A stretch of 32,907 nt of DNA from a virus: positions 1 through 32,907 of the IMG/VR virus record IMGVR_UViG_3300025892_000077; one strand, written 5' to 3'. The position numbers and the translations under genes are program-made. Below the pieces are notes generated by a model. That model made no database searches. It saw nothing but the letters and a program-made list of their open reading frames with translations, and was not told the origin of the DNA. Shown here piece after piece: positions 20,074-27,581 of this stretch; position 1 is the stretch's first letter; every line of letters begins with the position of its first letter.

Positions 20074-21985
20074 CTTTCTTAAGTCTTACCGTACGTGCAG
20101 ACCATACGTGTCTACAGTAATTGGTTCTAGTTTTTGTTACTGGGTTATTATACCAACCTCCACGATGAGCGAATACATTAGAGCCTTGTTTATTATTCAT
20201 TGCTAAAATATCTTTAAGCTCATAGCTTCTATTCTCTTTCATTAGCTTTCTACAAAAATCTCTACTTCTGCCACCTCTTAAAGATGGTGCGTCGTGTCTT
20301 AACTTGTATTTGTAAACTGTAATTAACTCAGATGTTTCTCGCTCCCCTTCGTCTGTTACTTTTATCTTTGTTTTCGTCAAGTCTAATAAACCGTTCTTAA
20401 CTAGTCTATCTATCCTTTCTTGTACTTCGCTAGGTGTTTCCCCTACTTGCTGCCCTATCTCCTCTACTGTTACTTTAGGAGTAGCTTTAACGATGTCTAT
20501 TATTTGGCTGTCTATACTTCCTATGTCTGCAAAATCGAAAGGGTTATAGTCTAACTCCTTTTCGCTTATTACTTCTAGCTCATCTTCTGCATATCCAAAC
20601 TCTGACAAATCAAATTTAAACTCCTCATCCTCGCTAAACTTAGATTCTGTTCTAGTTATAGTTGGCGAGCCTTTCAAACCTACTAAGCCTCTTATCTCCT
20701 CAGCAGTCATATTATCTAGTACCTTAGTAGCAACCAATGGAGATAATGTAGCTAGTGCGTCTGCTGCTCCTCCTGATTGCTCCTCTGCTTTTAATGGAGG
20801 TAGTCCTGCCATTTCTCTTATTTCAGCTGTAGTCATTACAGCAGTCAAAGCATTTTCGCTAAGTGGTGTAGATATTGGTGCAATCTTTTCAATCTTTAAA
20901 CCGCTAGGCATTCCTAACAAAACAACAAAGTCATTAAATAACTTTTCGTACATGATTTGGTTAGGCTCAATGTAACTGCTATTCATTGCCTCAATAGCTA
21001 CTCTTAACTCGTCTGCGTTATTGCTAAAGCCTGTGTCTATTGTTTTAATAAATACAGAAGCATCTACTCCATGCGCTGTAAAAATTTCGTCTTGTATCTG
21101 TTGGTTAAGATTAATAAACTTGTCGTCTTGTCCGTTAGGGTTAGTAGATATTATCTCTACTCCTTTGTCCTTTCCATCGTCGAAAATAATAACTGGTTCG
21201 CCTGCATTATTAGAGCCATGATGTTTATTTTTAATCTGTTTTTTTATGTATGCTTGAGCTTCTTGAGTAGGTTGCCCATTGTGAAAGTTCCAAATCGTAC
21301 CGCCACTGTAACCATTTGATATTGAGTTCAATACATAATTAGATACTTCATAATCACTCTTTATGTAATTTATCCCGCTTATGTAATTTGGCAAGGGATA
21401 CTCTTTGAGATTTGGTCTATAACTCTTGTAATAACAAATGTATCTTTCACCTTTAATTGCAGAACCATCAAAAGGAAATGATGTTAATGTTTCAAAGTCC
21501 TCGTTGCTTGTTGGTTTTCTACTTGCCCAGTCGCTTGTATAGAAATAAGTATCCTCCTCAACTCCGACTCTTATGTCTCCAAAGTCAATATGATTAATAA
21601 TTAAACCTTTGCCATCTTTAGTAACTATTACTTCTAAAGCATAACCGCCAAAAAGCTCATTGTCTTTTACAATCTTTTTTGTAAGTTCAAATAAAGAGTC
21701 ATTACCTACGTGATTAATAAAGTTTTCTAGTTTAACTTTGTCCTCTAAAGTTCTAACTGTTTGGTCTACTTTCCAACCTCGACCACTTATGTAATTAGTC
21801 TTTCCGTTTACTATACTATTATGTTTTCCTGAGGTATTGTAAAGCTCTACTAAATAGTCTGGGTATAAATTCTTGTAAGGTGCTTCTGTACCATATACGA
21901 TATAGTCTTTCCCTCTTTCCTCTTTAAATACTGGAGGCTTATTAGCTTCAAAATTAAAGATTAAAATATTTTCTTTGTTCATCAT
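20066..21985 (-). CDS. Portal protein with C-terminal winged-helix and Cys/His domain (639 aa)
   Basis: Residues about 1-400 have the portal organization: N-terminal clip/stem region (YLVELYNTSGKHNSIVNGKT), DIRV beta core, and the conserved IFTAHGVDASVF and ADELRVAIEAM segments. The stretch 490-550 (IDIVKATPKVTVEEIGQQVG, then SEVQERIDRLVKNGLL) is a winged-helix-like domain. The end (RDFCRKLM at 576-583, NYCRHVW at 622-628) resembles the CRH-W ending of phage head-morphogenesis domains. The ATG overlaps the upstream stop (ATGA). It lies downstream of the capsid gene, an inverted order. The accessory C-terminus is unusual for a portal. Confidence 0.8.
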   Translation of the reverse strand: MMNKENILIFNFEANKPPVFKEERGKDYIVYGTEAPYKNLYPDYLVELYNTSGKHNSIVNGKTNYISGRGWKVDQTVRTLEDKVKLENFINHVGNDSLFELTKKIVKDNELFGGYALEVIVTKDGKGLIINHIDFGDIRVGVEEDTYFYTSDWASRKPTSNEDFETLTSFPFDGSAIKGERYICYYKSYRPNLKEYPLPNYISGINYIKSDYEVSNYVLNSISNGYSGGTIWNFHNGQPTQEAQAYIKKQIKNKHHGSNNAGEPVIIFDDGKDKGVEIISTNPNGQDDKFINLNQQIQDEIFTAHGVDASVFIKTIDTGFSNNADELRVAIEAMNSSYIEPNQIMYEKLFNDFVVLLGMPSGLKIEKIAPISTPLSENALTAVMTTAEIREMAGLPPLKAEEQSGGAADALATLSPLVATKVLDNMTAEEIRGLVGLKGSPTITRTESKFSEDEEFKFDLSEFGYAEDELEVISEKELDYNPFDFADIGSIDSQIIDIVKATPKVTVEEIGQQVGETPSEVQERIDRLVKNGLLDLTKTKIKVTDEGERETSELITVYKYKLRHDAPSLRGGRSRDFCRKLMKENRSYELKDILAMNNKQGSNVFAHRGGWYNNPVTKTRTNYCRHVWSARTVRLKKDA

Positions 21986-22377
21986 GTTACTTGATGTGTT
22001 TTGTAGGTTACATCTATGTCGTGCTGATTATAGGTAGTACTTGCACGTTCTAAGTCCATTAAGCCACTTTCCACTAAGCCAGTTGCTAAGGTAGGGTCTA
22101 GGTTAGTTGTTGAGGTTTGCTCATAAACAAAATACTCATATTGACCGCCTGCTCCTAATATAAGCTCTCCTGCTAATGGTAGGTCTGTTCCTTCTGTAAA
22201 TACAAATTCGTTGTATCTGTCTTTGTATAAGCTAGTGTCTGACATTATACAATAGTAGCTAACTTTCTCGGTTACATTTCTAAACTGAAATAAATAAACG
22301 GGAGTAGATAATGTAGTCTTTTCCTTTAGTGTTAAAGTTAGATTGCTTGTAGTATTTTCGTTTATCAAAATTGGCAT
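21982..22377 (-). CDS. Structural protein of the portal operon (131 aa)
   Basis: This beta-rich 131-aa protein (MPILINENTTSNLTLTLKEK, then KDRYNEFVFTEGTDLPL, GGQYEYFVYEQTS and LVESGLMDL) has blocks that recur in small structural proteins of Bacteroidetes phages. I do not know a proven function; a head-closure or baseplate role is possible. It is linked to the upstream 54-aa ORF by TAATG and to the portal by ATGA. Confidence 0.7.
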   Translation of the reverse strand: MPILINENTTSNLTLTLKEKTTLSTPVYLFQFRNVTEKVSYYCIMSDTSLYKDRYNEFVFTEGTDLPLAGELILGAGGQYEYFVYEQTSTTNLDPTLATGLVESGLMDLERASTTYNQHDIDVTYKTHQVT

Positions 22378-22541
22378 TATTCAGAATCTTTCTTTTCCTT
22401 CTTTTTTTTCTCCACTTTGAAAACATCTAGTCCTAGTTTTTTGTATTTAGCAAACTCATTTTTATCGTTTACTATGGTAACGTGTCCGACTACTTTATGG
22501 TAGACAGAACCGCCTCTTTTATATTCATCTTTTAACTCCAT
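22377..22541 (-). CDS. 54-residue first gene of the portal operon
   Basis: MELKDEYKRGGSVYHKVVGH begins a short beta-like domain, followed by a Lys/Glu-rich tail (VEKKKKEKKDSE). The stop overlaps the next ATG as TAATG. Its start carries the bipartite TACAACTA-N12-ACAATAGA motif (copy B), supporting it as the leading gene of the operon. No family known to me. Confidence 0.65.
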   Translation of the reverse strand: MELKDEYKRGGSVYHKVVGHVTIVNDKNEFAKYKKLGLDVFKVEKKKKEKKDSE

Positions 22542-22573
22542 ATTATCTATTGTAAAAAAAATTAATAGTTGTA
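22539..22573 (-). promoter_or_regulatory. Bipartite start-proximal motif, copy B
   Basis: On the minus strand TACAACTA (22573-22566), 12 nt, ACAATAGA (22553-22546), 4 nt, ATG (22541). Octamers and spacing are identical to copies A and C. It heads the portal operon after a 300-bp gene-free stretch. Confidence 0.6.
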
Positions 22574-22841
22574 TAAAATAAATGCCTTTAATAAAAATAT
22601 TTTAATAAACCTAATTTTTAACTAATTATTTTTAGCTCTACAGCCCAATAAAAATGGGCTTTTAACGAACTATTTTTTTTAATAGTAGCATACTAGCGAA
22701 AGGCGAAAGTGTCTTAAAACGCTTTAAAATGGCTCTAAGCAATTATTGACAAAACCAAACTTTTTTGTAAGTATTTTATTTTTGAGCATAAAAAAAGGGT
22801 AACAAATTAATGCTACCCTCTCCTTAATTAGTTGTTTAAAA
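22542..22841. other. Gene-free stretch between tail-tube gene and portal operon
   Basis: This 300-bp region has no supported gene. It holds the terminator of the upstream gene (22790-22819); a tandem heptamer GCGAAAG-GCGAAAG at 22696-22709; a plus-strand hairpin AGCCCA/TGGGCT (22642-22660) followed by T; and the bipartite motif next to the portal operon. A regulatory or small-RNA role is possible. Its local base composition (GC patches) differs from neighbours. Confidence 0.6.
22790..22819 (-). terminator. Rho-independent terminator after the tail-tube-like gene
   Basis: On the minus strand AGGGTAGCA pairs with TGTTACCCT (one mismatch) around a 6-nt loop, followed by seven T (22796-22790). 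It lies 23 bp after the stop at 22842. Confidence 0.85.
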
Positions 22842-23357
22842 CTATGCTATTGTTAAACCTTCAATTACTGTAATATCAACTTCTAGCATCCGCTTTGCTT
22901 CCTTAGAGCTTATGCTATACGTGTAGCCATTATGGTCGCCCATAGCTGCGCCTGTAACTGATGTACCGCTTAATTTATCTGCTGCATGATAAGCTCCTAC
23001 TGTCCAGTATTTATCGTTCATGTCTTTTACAATTACGAATAACTGAGCTTGGTCTAAAAGTGTTAACTCCTCGTTTTCTGATGCTGTTAAATTCTTAGTG
23101 TTAAAGTCTAAAACAGAATCGTAGAAATTAGTTCCATTCTCTAAAGAACCTGTGTGAGTTTCTATTAAAGAACCGTTTTCCTTTTCTAAAGAGTAACGGT
23201 AAAAGTTAGTAGCTCCTGCTTGAGTTAATGCTGTAATTACTCCTGATGCTACTGTGTCTATTGTTATATCTCCAAAGTTAGCAATTAAAATTTCTGAGAT
23301 TCCTCCTGTGGAGTTTCTGCAGTCAATAGCTCTACCTTGTGTTAATGCACATGCCAT
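22842..23357 (-). CDS. Probable major tail (tube) protein (171 aa)
   Basis: This 171-aa beta-rich protein begins MACALTQGRAIDCRNSTGGI and contains VKDMNDKYWTVGAYHAADKL. The pattern recurs in abundant structural proteins of Bacteroidetes siphophages. It has its own strong terminator and a leader (ATAAACATTAAAAAAAA) shared with the capsid gene, as expected for a highly expressed product. There is a terminator directly upstream, so it depends on read-through or a promoter I cannot see. Tail tube is the best fit; a capsid decoration protein is the alternative. Confidence 0.7.
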   Translation of the reverse strand: MACALTQGRAIDCRNSTGGISEILIANFGDITIDTVASGVITALTQAGATNFYRYSLEKENGSLIETHTGSLENGTNFYDSVLDFNTKNLTASENEELTLLDQAQLFVIVKDMNDKYWTVGAYHAADKLSGTSVTGAAMGDHNGYTYSISSKEAKRMLEVDITVIEGLTIA

Positions 23358-23366
23358 AATTTTATA

Positions 23367-23383
23367 TTTTTTTTAATGTTTAT
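23367..23383 (-). promoter_or_regulatory. A-rich leader shared with the capsid gene
   Basis: The 17-mer ATAAACATTAAAAAAAA on the minus strand lies 9 nt before the 171-aa gene's ATG. An identical 17-mer lies 6 nt before the capsid ATG (24405-24389). It probably is the translation-enhancing leader of Bacteroidetes type. Confidence 0.55.
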
Positions 23384-23414
23384 AAAAAAAGGGGTAAGGT
23401 ATTTTACCCACCCC
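23384..23414 (-). terminator. Hairpin with T-run after the major capsid gene
   Basis: GGGTAA pairs with TTACCC around a 6-nt loop, extended by GGGG/CCCC with one bulge, followed by seven T on the minus strand (23390-23384). The next ATG is 26 nt downstream, so this is likely a partial terminator or an mRNA-stabilizing hairpin. Confidence 0.8.
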
Positions 23415-23440
23415 TCTCTTAGTTAATTGTTAAAGTCCTA

Positions 23441-24382
23441 TTAAGGAATTAATGTGAACTGTACACATTCGTCTACAAATCGTACTTGTACGCCACGTTT
23501 GAAGGTAACATCGAAGAAAATGTTCTTTTCAGTAACTGGGTCTAAACGCACTTTCATTGCGTCCTCGTCAGCGTCTCCGTCCATTCCGATAACTACGTTA
23601 GAGTCTCTTGTTAAAATCATTCTCTCGTCTCCTGCTGCTCCCGGTAGTCCTACTGTGCTTCTTAAAGCTACGTTAGTTCCGTAAAGGTTTACTTGCTCGC
23701 CATCTCCAGAATAGTGGAATAAGTTAGCGTTTTTAAGTGCTACTACATATTTTTTGTAAACTGATGTCGGCACCCATAATGAAAGGTCGTCTGCTTCAGA
23801 GATATTATCAGGGATGCTTTCCCACATACCATCTAAGATGTCTAGTACGTTAGAGCTTGAGATTCCAGTTGCTACTGTTACAGCTCCTGTGTTACCATCT
23901 ACTGGCGCACCTGCATCTACAATTTTCAAAAGACCGTCATAGTAAGACAAGTTATTTGTTGCACTTGCTGTGTCTCCTTGAAAGTCAGAGATAGTAAGTT
24001 GATTCTGCATTGCATTCATCTTCTTTTCCATGTAAACCGCTTCGATTTCTGCTGGCATTTCTTCCTCTCCTGCTGCTCCTTTCTTCACTAGAACTTGCGC
24101 CCAGTATCCGTTAAGGTCTTTTACGCATAAATCTTCTGACACAGCGATTGCTCCGACAGTTAAAGTTTTTTGTGTGATGTCCGTATCTGCGTTTCCTGTT
24201 CTTGTGCAGCCATCTGCTCCAAAAATAACATCAGTTGATAAAAACTGTAAATGTGAACTCCCTTTAATTCCTGTTTGAATATCTGCTACTGCTGCTAATC
24301 CTCCTGTTGCTTGCATCTGTGCAATCAATGGAAAGTCTTGGTCTTCTATGTATGCTGATAATGTTCCTAATTCAAAACCCAT
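23441..24382 (-). CDS. Major capsid protein (HK97 fold, 313 aa)
   Basis: The 313-aa protein has a helical N-terminus (ATGGLAAVADIQTGIKGSSH), a central DLNGYWAQVLVKKG helix, the domain SYYDGLLKIVDAG, and a C-terminal beta sheet (ITVTFKRG-like block, FFDVTFKRGVQVRFVDECVQ). This and its place directly after the protease/scaffold gene fit the HK97-type capsid fold. Strong A-rich leader and downstream hairpin fit high expression. No long N-terminal delta domain is present, so the separate scaffold is probably needed. Confidence 0.85.
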   Translation of the reverse strand: MGFELGTLSAYIEDQDFPLIAQMQATGGLAAVADIQTGIKGSSHLQFLSTDVIFGADGCTRTGNADTDITQKTLTVGAIAVSEDLCVKDLNGYWAQVLVKKGAAGEEEMPAEIEAVYMEKKMNAMQNQLTISDFQGDTASATNNLSYYDGLLKIVDAGAPVDGNTGAVTVATGISSSNVLDILDGMWESIPDNISEADDLSLWVPTSVYKKYVVALKNANLFHYSGDGEQVNLYGTNVALRSTVGLPGAAGDERMILTRDSNVVIGMDGDADEDAMKVRLDPVTEKNIFFDVTFKRGVQVRFVDECVQFTLIP

Positions 24383-24388
24383 AATAAT

Positions 24389-24405
24389 TTTTTTTTAATG
24401 TTTAT
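24389..24405 (-). promoter_or_regulatory. A-rich leader of the capsid gene
   Basis: The minus-strand 17-mer ATAAACATTAAAAAAAA lies 6 nt before the ATG at 24382 and is identical to the one before the tail-tube-like gene. No Shine-Dalgarno sequence is present. Confidence 0.55.
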
Positions 24406-24995
24406 TTATTTACTGTAAAAATTGATTTCTTTTTTGGTGAAATTACACCGCTTCTTTTTTTCTTAATTGGTGCTACGCTAGATTCGTTAGCTAATTCCTC
24501 TACTGCTGAAAACATAGCTTTCTCTTTTGTATCTGCTTCTTCTTTGTATTTAGCAAATTCTGCTTTAACAGTTTCTAACTCCTCTGTAAGTTTTGCAAAT
24601 TGCTCATTGAATACAGTTTCAGTTGATTCAATAATTTTACGAATCTTTGCTTCTGTTACTGTTTCAGCTTTTGGAGTTGCTTCTGTTTCCATTGCTTCCT
24701 CCTCCTCTGCTTCTACTTCTTTAATGTCAGAAATTGCTCCCTCCATTACAGTTACTACTGTTCCGTCTGCTAGTGGATAATCTCCGTTTGGCATTGGAGC
24801 TACTTCGCCCTCTACTTCAACAGTTACTACTGCACCAACTTCTAAAGCTGGGTCGATGTTAACCATTGTTCCATCTGCTAATTCAGCAGCCATCAACTTA
24901 ACTTCGGTTACTTCTGGAGTTGCCTCTACAGCTACCTCTGTTGTTTCTTCGCCAAAAATTAAGCTCTTTACTTTGTCTAAAGTTTCTTTACTCAT
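24402..24995 (-). CDS. Internal in-frame start: scaffold protein alone (197 aa)
   Basis: ATG 24995-24993 (residue 213 of the protease gene) is preceded by copy C of the bipartite motif, at the same distance as in front of two other gene starts. The product (MSKETLDKVKSLIFGEE…) would contain the whole acidic coiled-coil scaffold without the protease, as lambda Nu3 is nested in C. Whether the internal start is used is inference. Confidence 0.55.
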   Translation of the reverse strand: MSKETLDKVKSLIFGEETTEVAVEATPEVTEVKLMAAELADGTMVNIDPALEVGAVVTVEVEGEVAPMPNGDYPLADGTVVTVMEGAISDIKEVEAEEEEAMETEATPKAETVTEAKIRKIIESTETVFNEQFAKLTEELETVKAEFAKYKEEADTKEKAMFSAVEELANESSVAPIKKKRSGVISPKKKSIFTVNK

Positions 24996-25631
24996 ATTAT
25001 CTATTGTTTGTTTGTTACTTAGTTGTACATTGTCATCTATACTTTTTTCAAAATCTTGTATAGTTTTGATTATTTTGTTTATTGTTTCCTCGTCCATTGT
25101 TACAGGTTCAAGTTGTTTAAACATACCTTCTACACTAAATCCCGAGAACTCCCCTGCCTTTACTTGCTCCCATATTTCGTCATTGTCAACTTTTGCAGAA
25201 CCCCACAAACTACCGTTAGGAACTTTCTCAAATTCTTTTGGAGCTACCTTACCTCTTTCATTGTCTATAATAAGGTTATCTAACATATAAACCCCTTCTG
25301 CTATTTGTCTAGGGTCATGCATTAAATTAAAGTTATTGTTTAAACCTAACCTACTTTGTTTTTCTCTTATCTGTTCTATTGTCTTAGCTGAGAACTTTAC
25401 AAAGAACTTTTCGCCTTGCTCTCCTATTCTAGGGATAAGTAAATCAGCAACCATAAAGTAGCCTTCTATTATTCGCTTCTCCTCGTCTTTAATGTTAAAC
25501 TTGTACTCTGTCTGCTGACTAAATGCCATCCAATTTGAGTCTATTGCAGGTTGGTCTACTAAAGCTATAGCTGTTACTCCGCTTTCATCGTCGGTGTCTA
25601 TTACCAGTTCAAATACTTCTATTTTTTCCAT
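24402..25631 (-). CDS. Prohead protease (XkdF-like) fused to scaffold (409 aa)
   Basis: The N-terminal part (about 1-180) has the XkdF/prohead-protease pattern: ALVDQPAIDSNWMAF, FNLMHDPRQIAEGVYMLDNL with the His, SLWGSAKVDND, and GEFSGFSVEGMFKQ with the candidate Ser. The C-terminal part (about 213-409) is acidic, repetitive in Glu/Val/Ala, with a coiled coil at about 325-385 and a basic end (KKKRSGVISPKKKS), typical of a capsid scaffold. An internal in-frame ATG at codon 213 with the bipartite motif may yield the scaffold alone. It precedes the capsid gene and follows the tape measure gene. Confidence 0.85.
   Translation of the reverse strand: MEKIEVFELVIDTDDESGVTAIALVDQPAIDSNWMAFSQQTEYKFNIKDEEKRIIEGYFMVADLLIPRIGEQGEKFFVKFSAKTIEQIREKQSRLGLNNNFNLMHDPRQIAEGVYMLDNLIIDNERGKVAPKEFEKVPNGSLWGSAKVDNDEIWEQVKAGEFSGFSVEGMFKQLEPVTMDEETINKIIKTIQDFEKSIDDNVQLSNKQTIDNMSKETLDKVKSLIFGEETTEVAVEATPEVTEVKLMAAELADGTMVNIDPALEVGAVVTVEVEGEVAPMPNGDYPLADGTVVTVMEGAISDIKEVEAEEEEAMETEATPKAETVTEAKIRKIIESTETVFNEQFAKLTEELETVKAEFAKYKEEADTKEKAMFSAVEELANESSVAPIKKKRSGVISPKKKSIFTVNK
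24993..25027 (-). promoter_or_regulatory. Bipartite motif inside the protease gene, copy C
   Basis: On the minus strand TACAACTA (25027-25020), 12 nt, ACAATAGA (25007-25000), 4 nt, ATG (24995). It is identical in both octamers and spacing to copies A and B even though it lies in coding DNA. It marks a probable internal start of the scaffold. Confidence 0.6.
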
Positions 25632-25641
25632 ATCTATTATT

Positions 25642-27579
25642 TTAAAAAGTTGCGCTTTCTTCTATTACGCTTACATTATTTTGTGTTTCTGTTATGTCTG
25701 TTTCAGTTACATATACTTGTTGATTACCTAGTATAGTGCTAGTGTTACTTACTGGACTTATGGCTGCTCCTCCACCTGCTGCTCCTGCTCCTCCTGCACT
25801 TGGTGCTGTACTTGTTTCAGGGCTTGCAGGACTACCGCCACCTTGATAAGATGTGGCTTTAATTGCTGCTATCTGTGCTATAGTTGTAACTGCTGCTGCT
25901 GCCATTGCTATAGCTGTGGCGATTCCAAAATCTGCTTTGGGTGTTTGCGCTAGTATAGACATTTGAGCCTGTGCGCCATTTACCAAAGCCATTGCTATGT
26001 TTAGTTTCTTTTCACGTTCAAAACTAGCCTTTCTTAACTTCTCTTTTAGTGCTTCATTATTGCCTGCATTCTTTAGGTCATTTGCTAATGCTGCACTATT
26101 TAAGCTACCTATTGCTCCGATTACTTGAGATGCGCTTTCTAGTCTTTCTTGGTTAGCTGCTAGTCTTGCCTGTCTTTCCTCCTCTATCTTTATTAACTGC
26201 GCATCTGAAAACTGAATCATTGCATCTCTTAGAGCTTGCTCGTTAGATATTAACCCCTCTATATGTATTGAGTGCCTATCTAGCTCCTCAGTCTGCATGG
26301 TCTTATCTATCTCTACCCTTTCGATGTCCTCCATTAAAGCATCCTTCTTAGCTTGCTGTTCTTTAGACCTAGCCATAGCTCTATCTGCTGCTCCTGCTTC
26401 CCATGCCTTTTGTCTTGCTGCTTCTGCCTCTGCTGCTGCTTTTTTATCCGCTTCTGCTTCTGCTTCTCTGTCCTCTTTTCTTTGTCTTTTACGGTTAGCA
26501 AAAAATATAGTCTGGTCTCTTGTGGCATCTGTGTAAGCGTCTCTAGTAGCGTGTACGTTATCAACTAAAGCATTAAGAGCTTGAATGTCCTCGTCTGTTA
26601 CCTCTTTATTTTGCGCCCTTCTTAGGTCTATTAATTTCTTAGAGTTGTTATATTCGTCCTGTGCTATTTTTTTAGCTTCTTTTGCTGCTTTCTTTTTTTG
26701 GTTTACTATATCCCATTCTGCTTCTGCTGTATCTTCTCCTTTAGCTTTTAGTAATTCTAGTTCATATTCCAAATCGCCTAATACCTTTTCAGATAATCTC
26801 TCATGTGCCTCTCTTAGTTTTTCTAGTTCTTTTGCTTGCTTCCGATAGCTTTCTATTTTCTTTTCTGCTGCTTTCTCTTGAGCTATAGCTTCATCACTTG
26901 CCATAATACCCATAGCTTGTAAGCCATCAATGAGAATGTCTATAATCCATTGAAATGGTTTTAAAGCTGTATCTATTAAGCTCATTATAGAATCCTTAAA
27001 ATATACTACCCCAGCTACTACTAAACCTAGAGCAGTAACTATTAATCCGATAGGGTTAGCTTTTAAAGTAATGTTCAATGCCTTGTTAGCTGCATTAAGT
27101 AACCATGTTCCTGCTGCTGCTGCTTTCTCTACTACTGTCTTAGCAATAAGCGCGACTTTACCTTGTTTTAGTAAGTTATTATAAAGTTTATTTGCAGAGC
27201 TTAACCCTTCTATAGCTCCTTTGAACCCCATAGAAATAGCCATAGCTTTTTCAATACTTGCGCCTATCTGCTCCATTGTTTCAGATTCTCCACCCATTAA
27301 GACTAGACTAGCTGTTACATCTCCTACAGCTCCTGCAACACTTCCGAGTTCACTAGCTACCTGCTCTCTGTCCAAACCTTCAAAGCCTAGCTCTATATTC
27401 TTGATTTCTTTGGAGGTGTTAGCCATTGCCGTAGAAAGGGTTTTAAATTCCTCGCTACCTCTACCTACTTCTTTAAGTCTTTCCTTCATAGAATCAAAGC
27501 CTGCCTCTAAATCTCCTAAAGACATTTGAGCTTTGTCTGCTTCTATAAATATTTCTAATGCTACCTTATCGTCTGCCAT
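25642..27579 (-). CDS. Tape measure protein (645 aa)
   Basis: This long helical protein has an N-terminal coiled region (LKEVGRGSEEFKTLSTAMAN), a hydrophobic segment at about 168-195 (NPIGLIVTALGLVVAGVVYF), a long charged coiled coil (about 240-450), and an Ala/Gly-rich hydrophobic C-terminus (IATAIAMAAAAVTTIAQIAA) followed by a Gly/Ser/Pro tail. That is the standard tape-measure layout. By the family rule of about 0.15 nm per residue it would set a tail near 97 nm (inference). It lies 2 bp after the 217-aa structural gene and directly before the protease gene, not next to the chaperone candidate. Confidence 0.88.
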   Translation of the reverse strand: MADDKVALEIFIEADKAQMSLGDLEAGFDSMKERLKEVGRGSEEFKTLSTAMANTSKEIKNIELGFEGLDREQVASELGSVAGAVGDVTASLVLMGGESETMEQIGASIEKAMAISMGFKGAIEGLSSANKLYNNLLKQGKVALIAKTVVEKAAAAGTWLLNAANKALNITLKANPIGLIVTALGLVVAGVVYFKDSIMSLIDTALKPFQWIIDILIDGLQAMGIMASDEAIAQEKAAEKKIESYRKQAKELEKLREAHERLSEKVLGDLEYELELLKAKGEDTAEAEWDIVNQKKKAAKEAKKIAQDEYNNSKKLIDLRRAQNKEVTDEDIQALNALVDNVHATRDAYTDATRDQTIFFANRKRQRKEDREAEAEADKKAAAEAEAARQKAWEAGAADRAMARSKEQQAKKDALMEDIERVEIDKTMQTEELDRHSIHIEGLISNEQALRDAMIQFSDAQLIKIEEERQARLAANQERLESASQVIGAIGSLNSAALANDLKNAGNNEALKEKLRKASFEREKKLNIAMALVNGAQAQMSILAQTPKADFGIATAIAMAAAAVTTIAQIAAIKATSYQGGGSPASPETSTAPSAGGAGAAGGGAAISPVSNTSTILGNQQVYVTETDITETQNNVSVIEESATF

Positions 27580-27581
27580 TC

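Noticed and set aside
22746-22780. Plus-strand TTGACA with AT-rich downstream box
   Set aside because: All genes are on the other strand and Bacteroidetes do not use the TTGACA type; likely chance in AT-rich DNA.
22724-22789. 21-codon ORF starting right after the terminator T-run
   Set aside because: It is too short, lies downstream of a strong terminator, and has no coupling to another gene.
24544-25290. Long plus-strand ORFs opposite the protease/scaffold gene
   Set aside because: They are antisense shadows rich in Ser/Val from the acidic scaffold codons, with no leader or neighbour on that strand.
26297-26568. Overlapping ORFs on both strands within the tape measure gene
   Set aside because: They are frame shadows of the Ala/Glu/Lys-rich coiled coil and show low-complexity Ser/Cys or Lys/Gln sequence.
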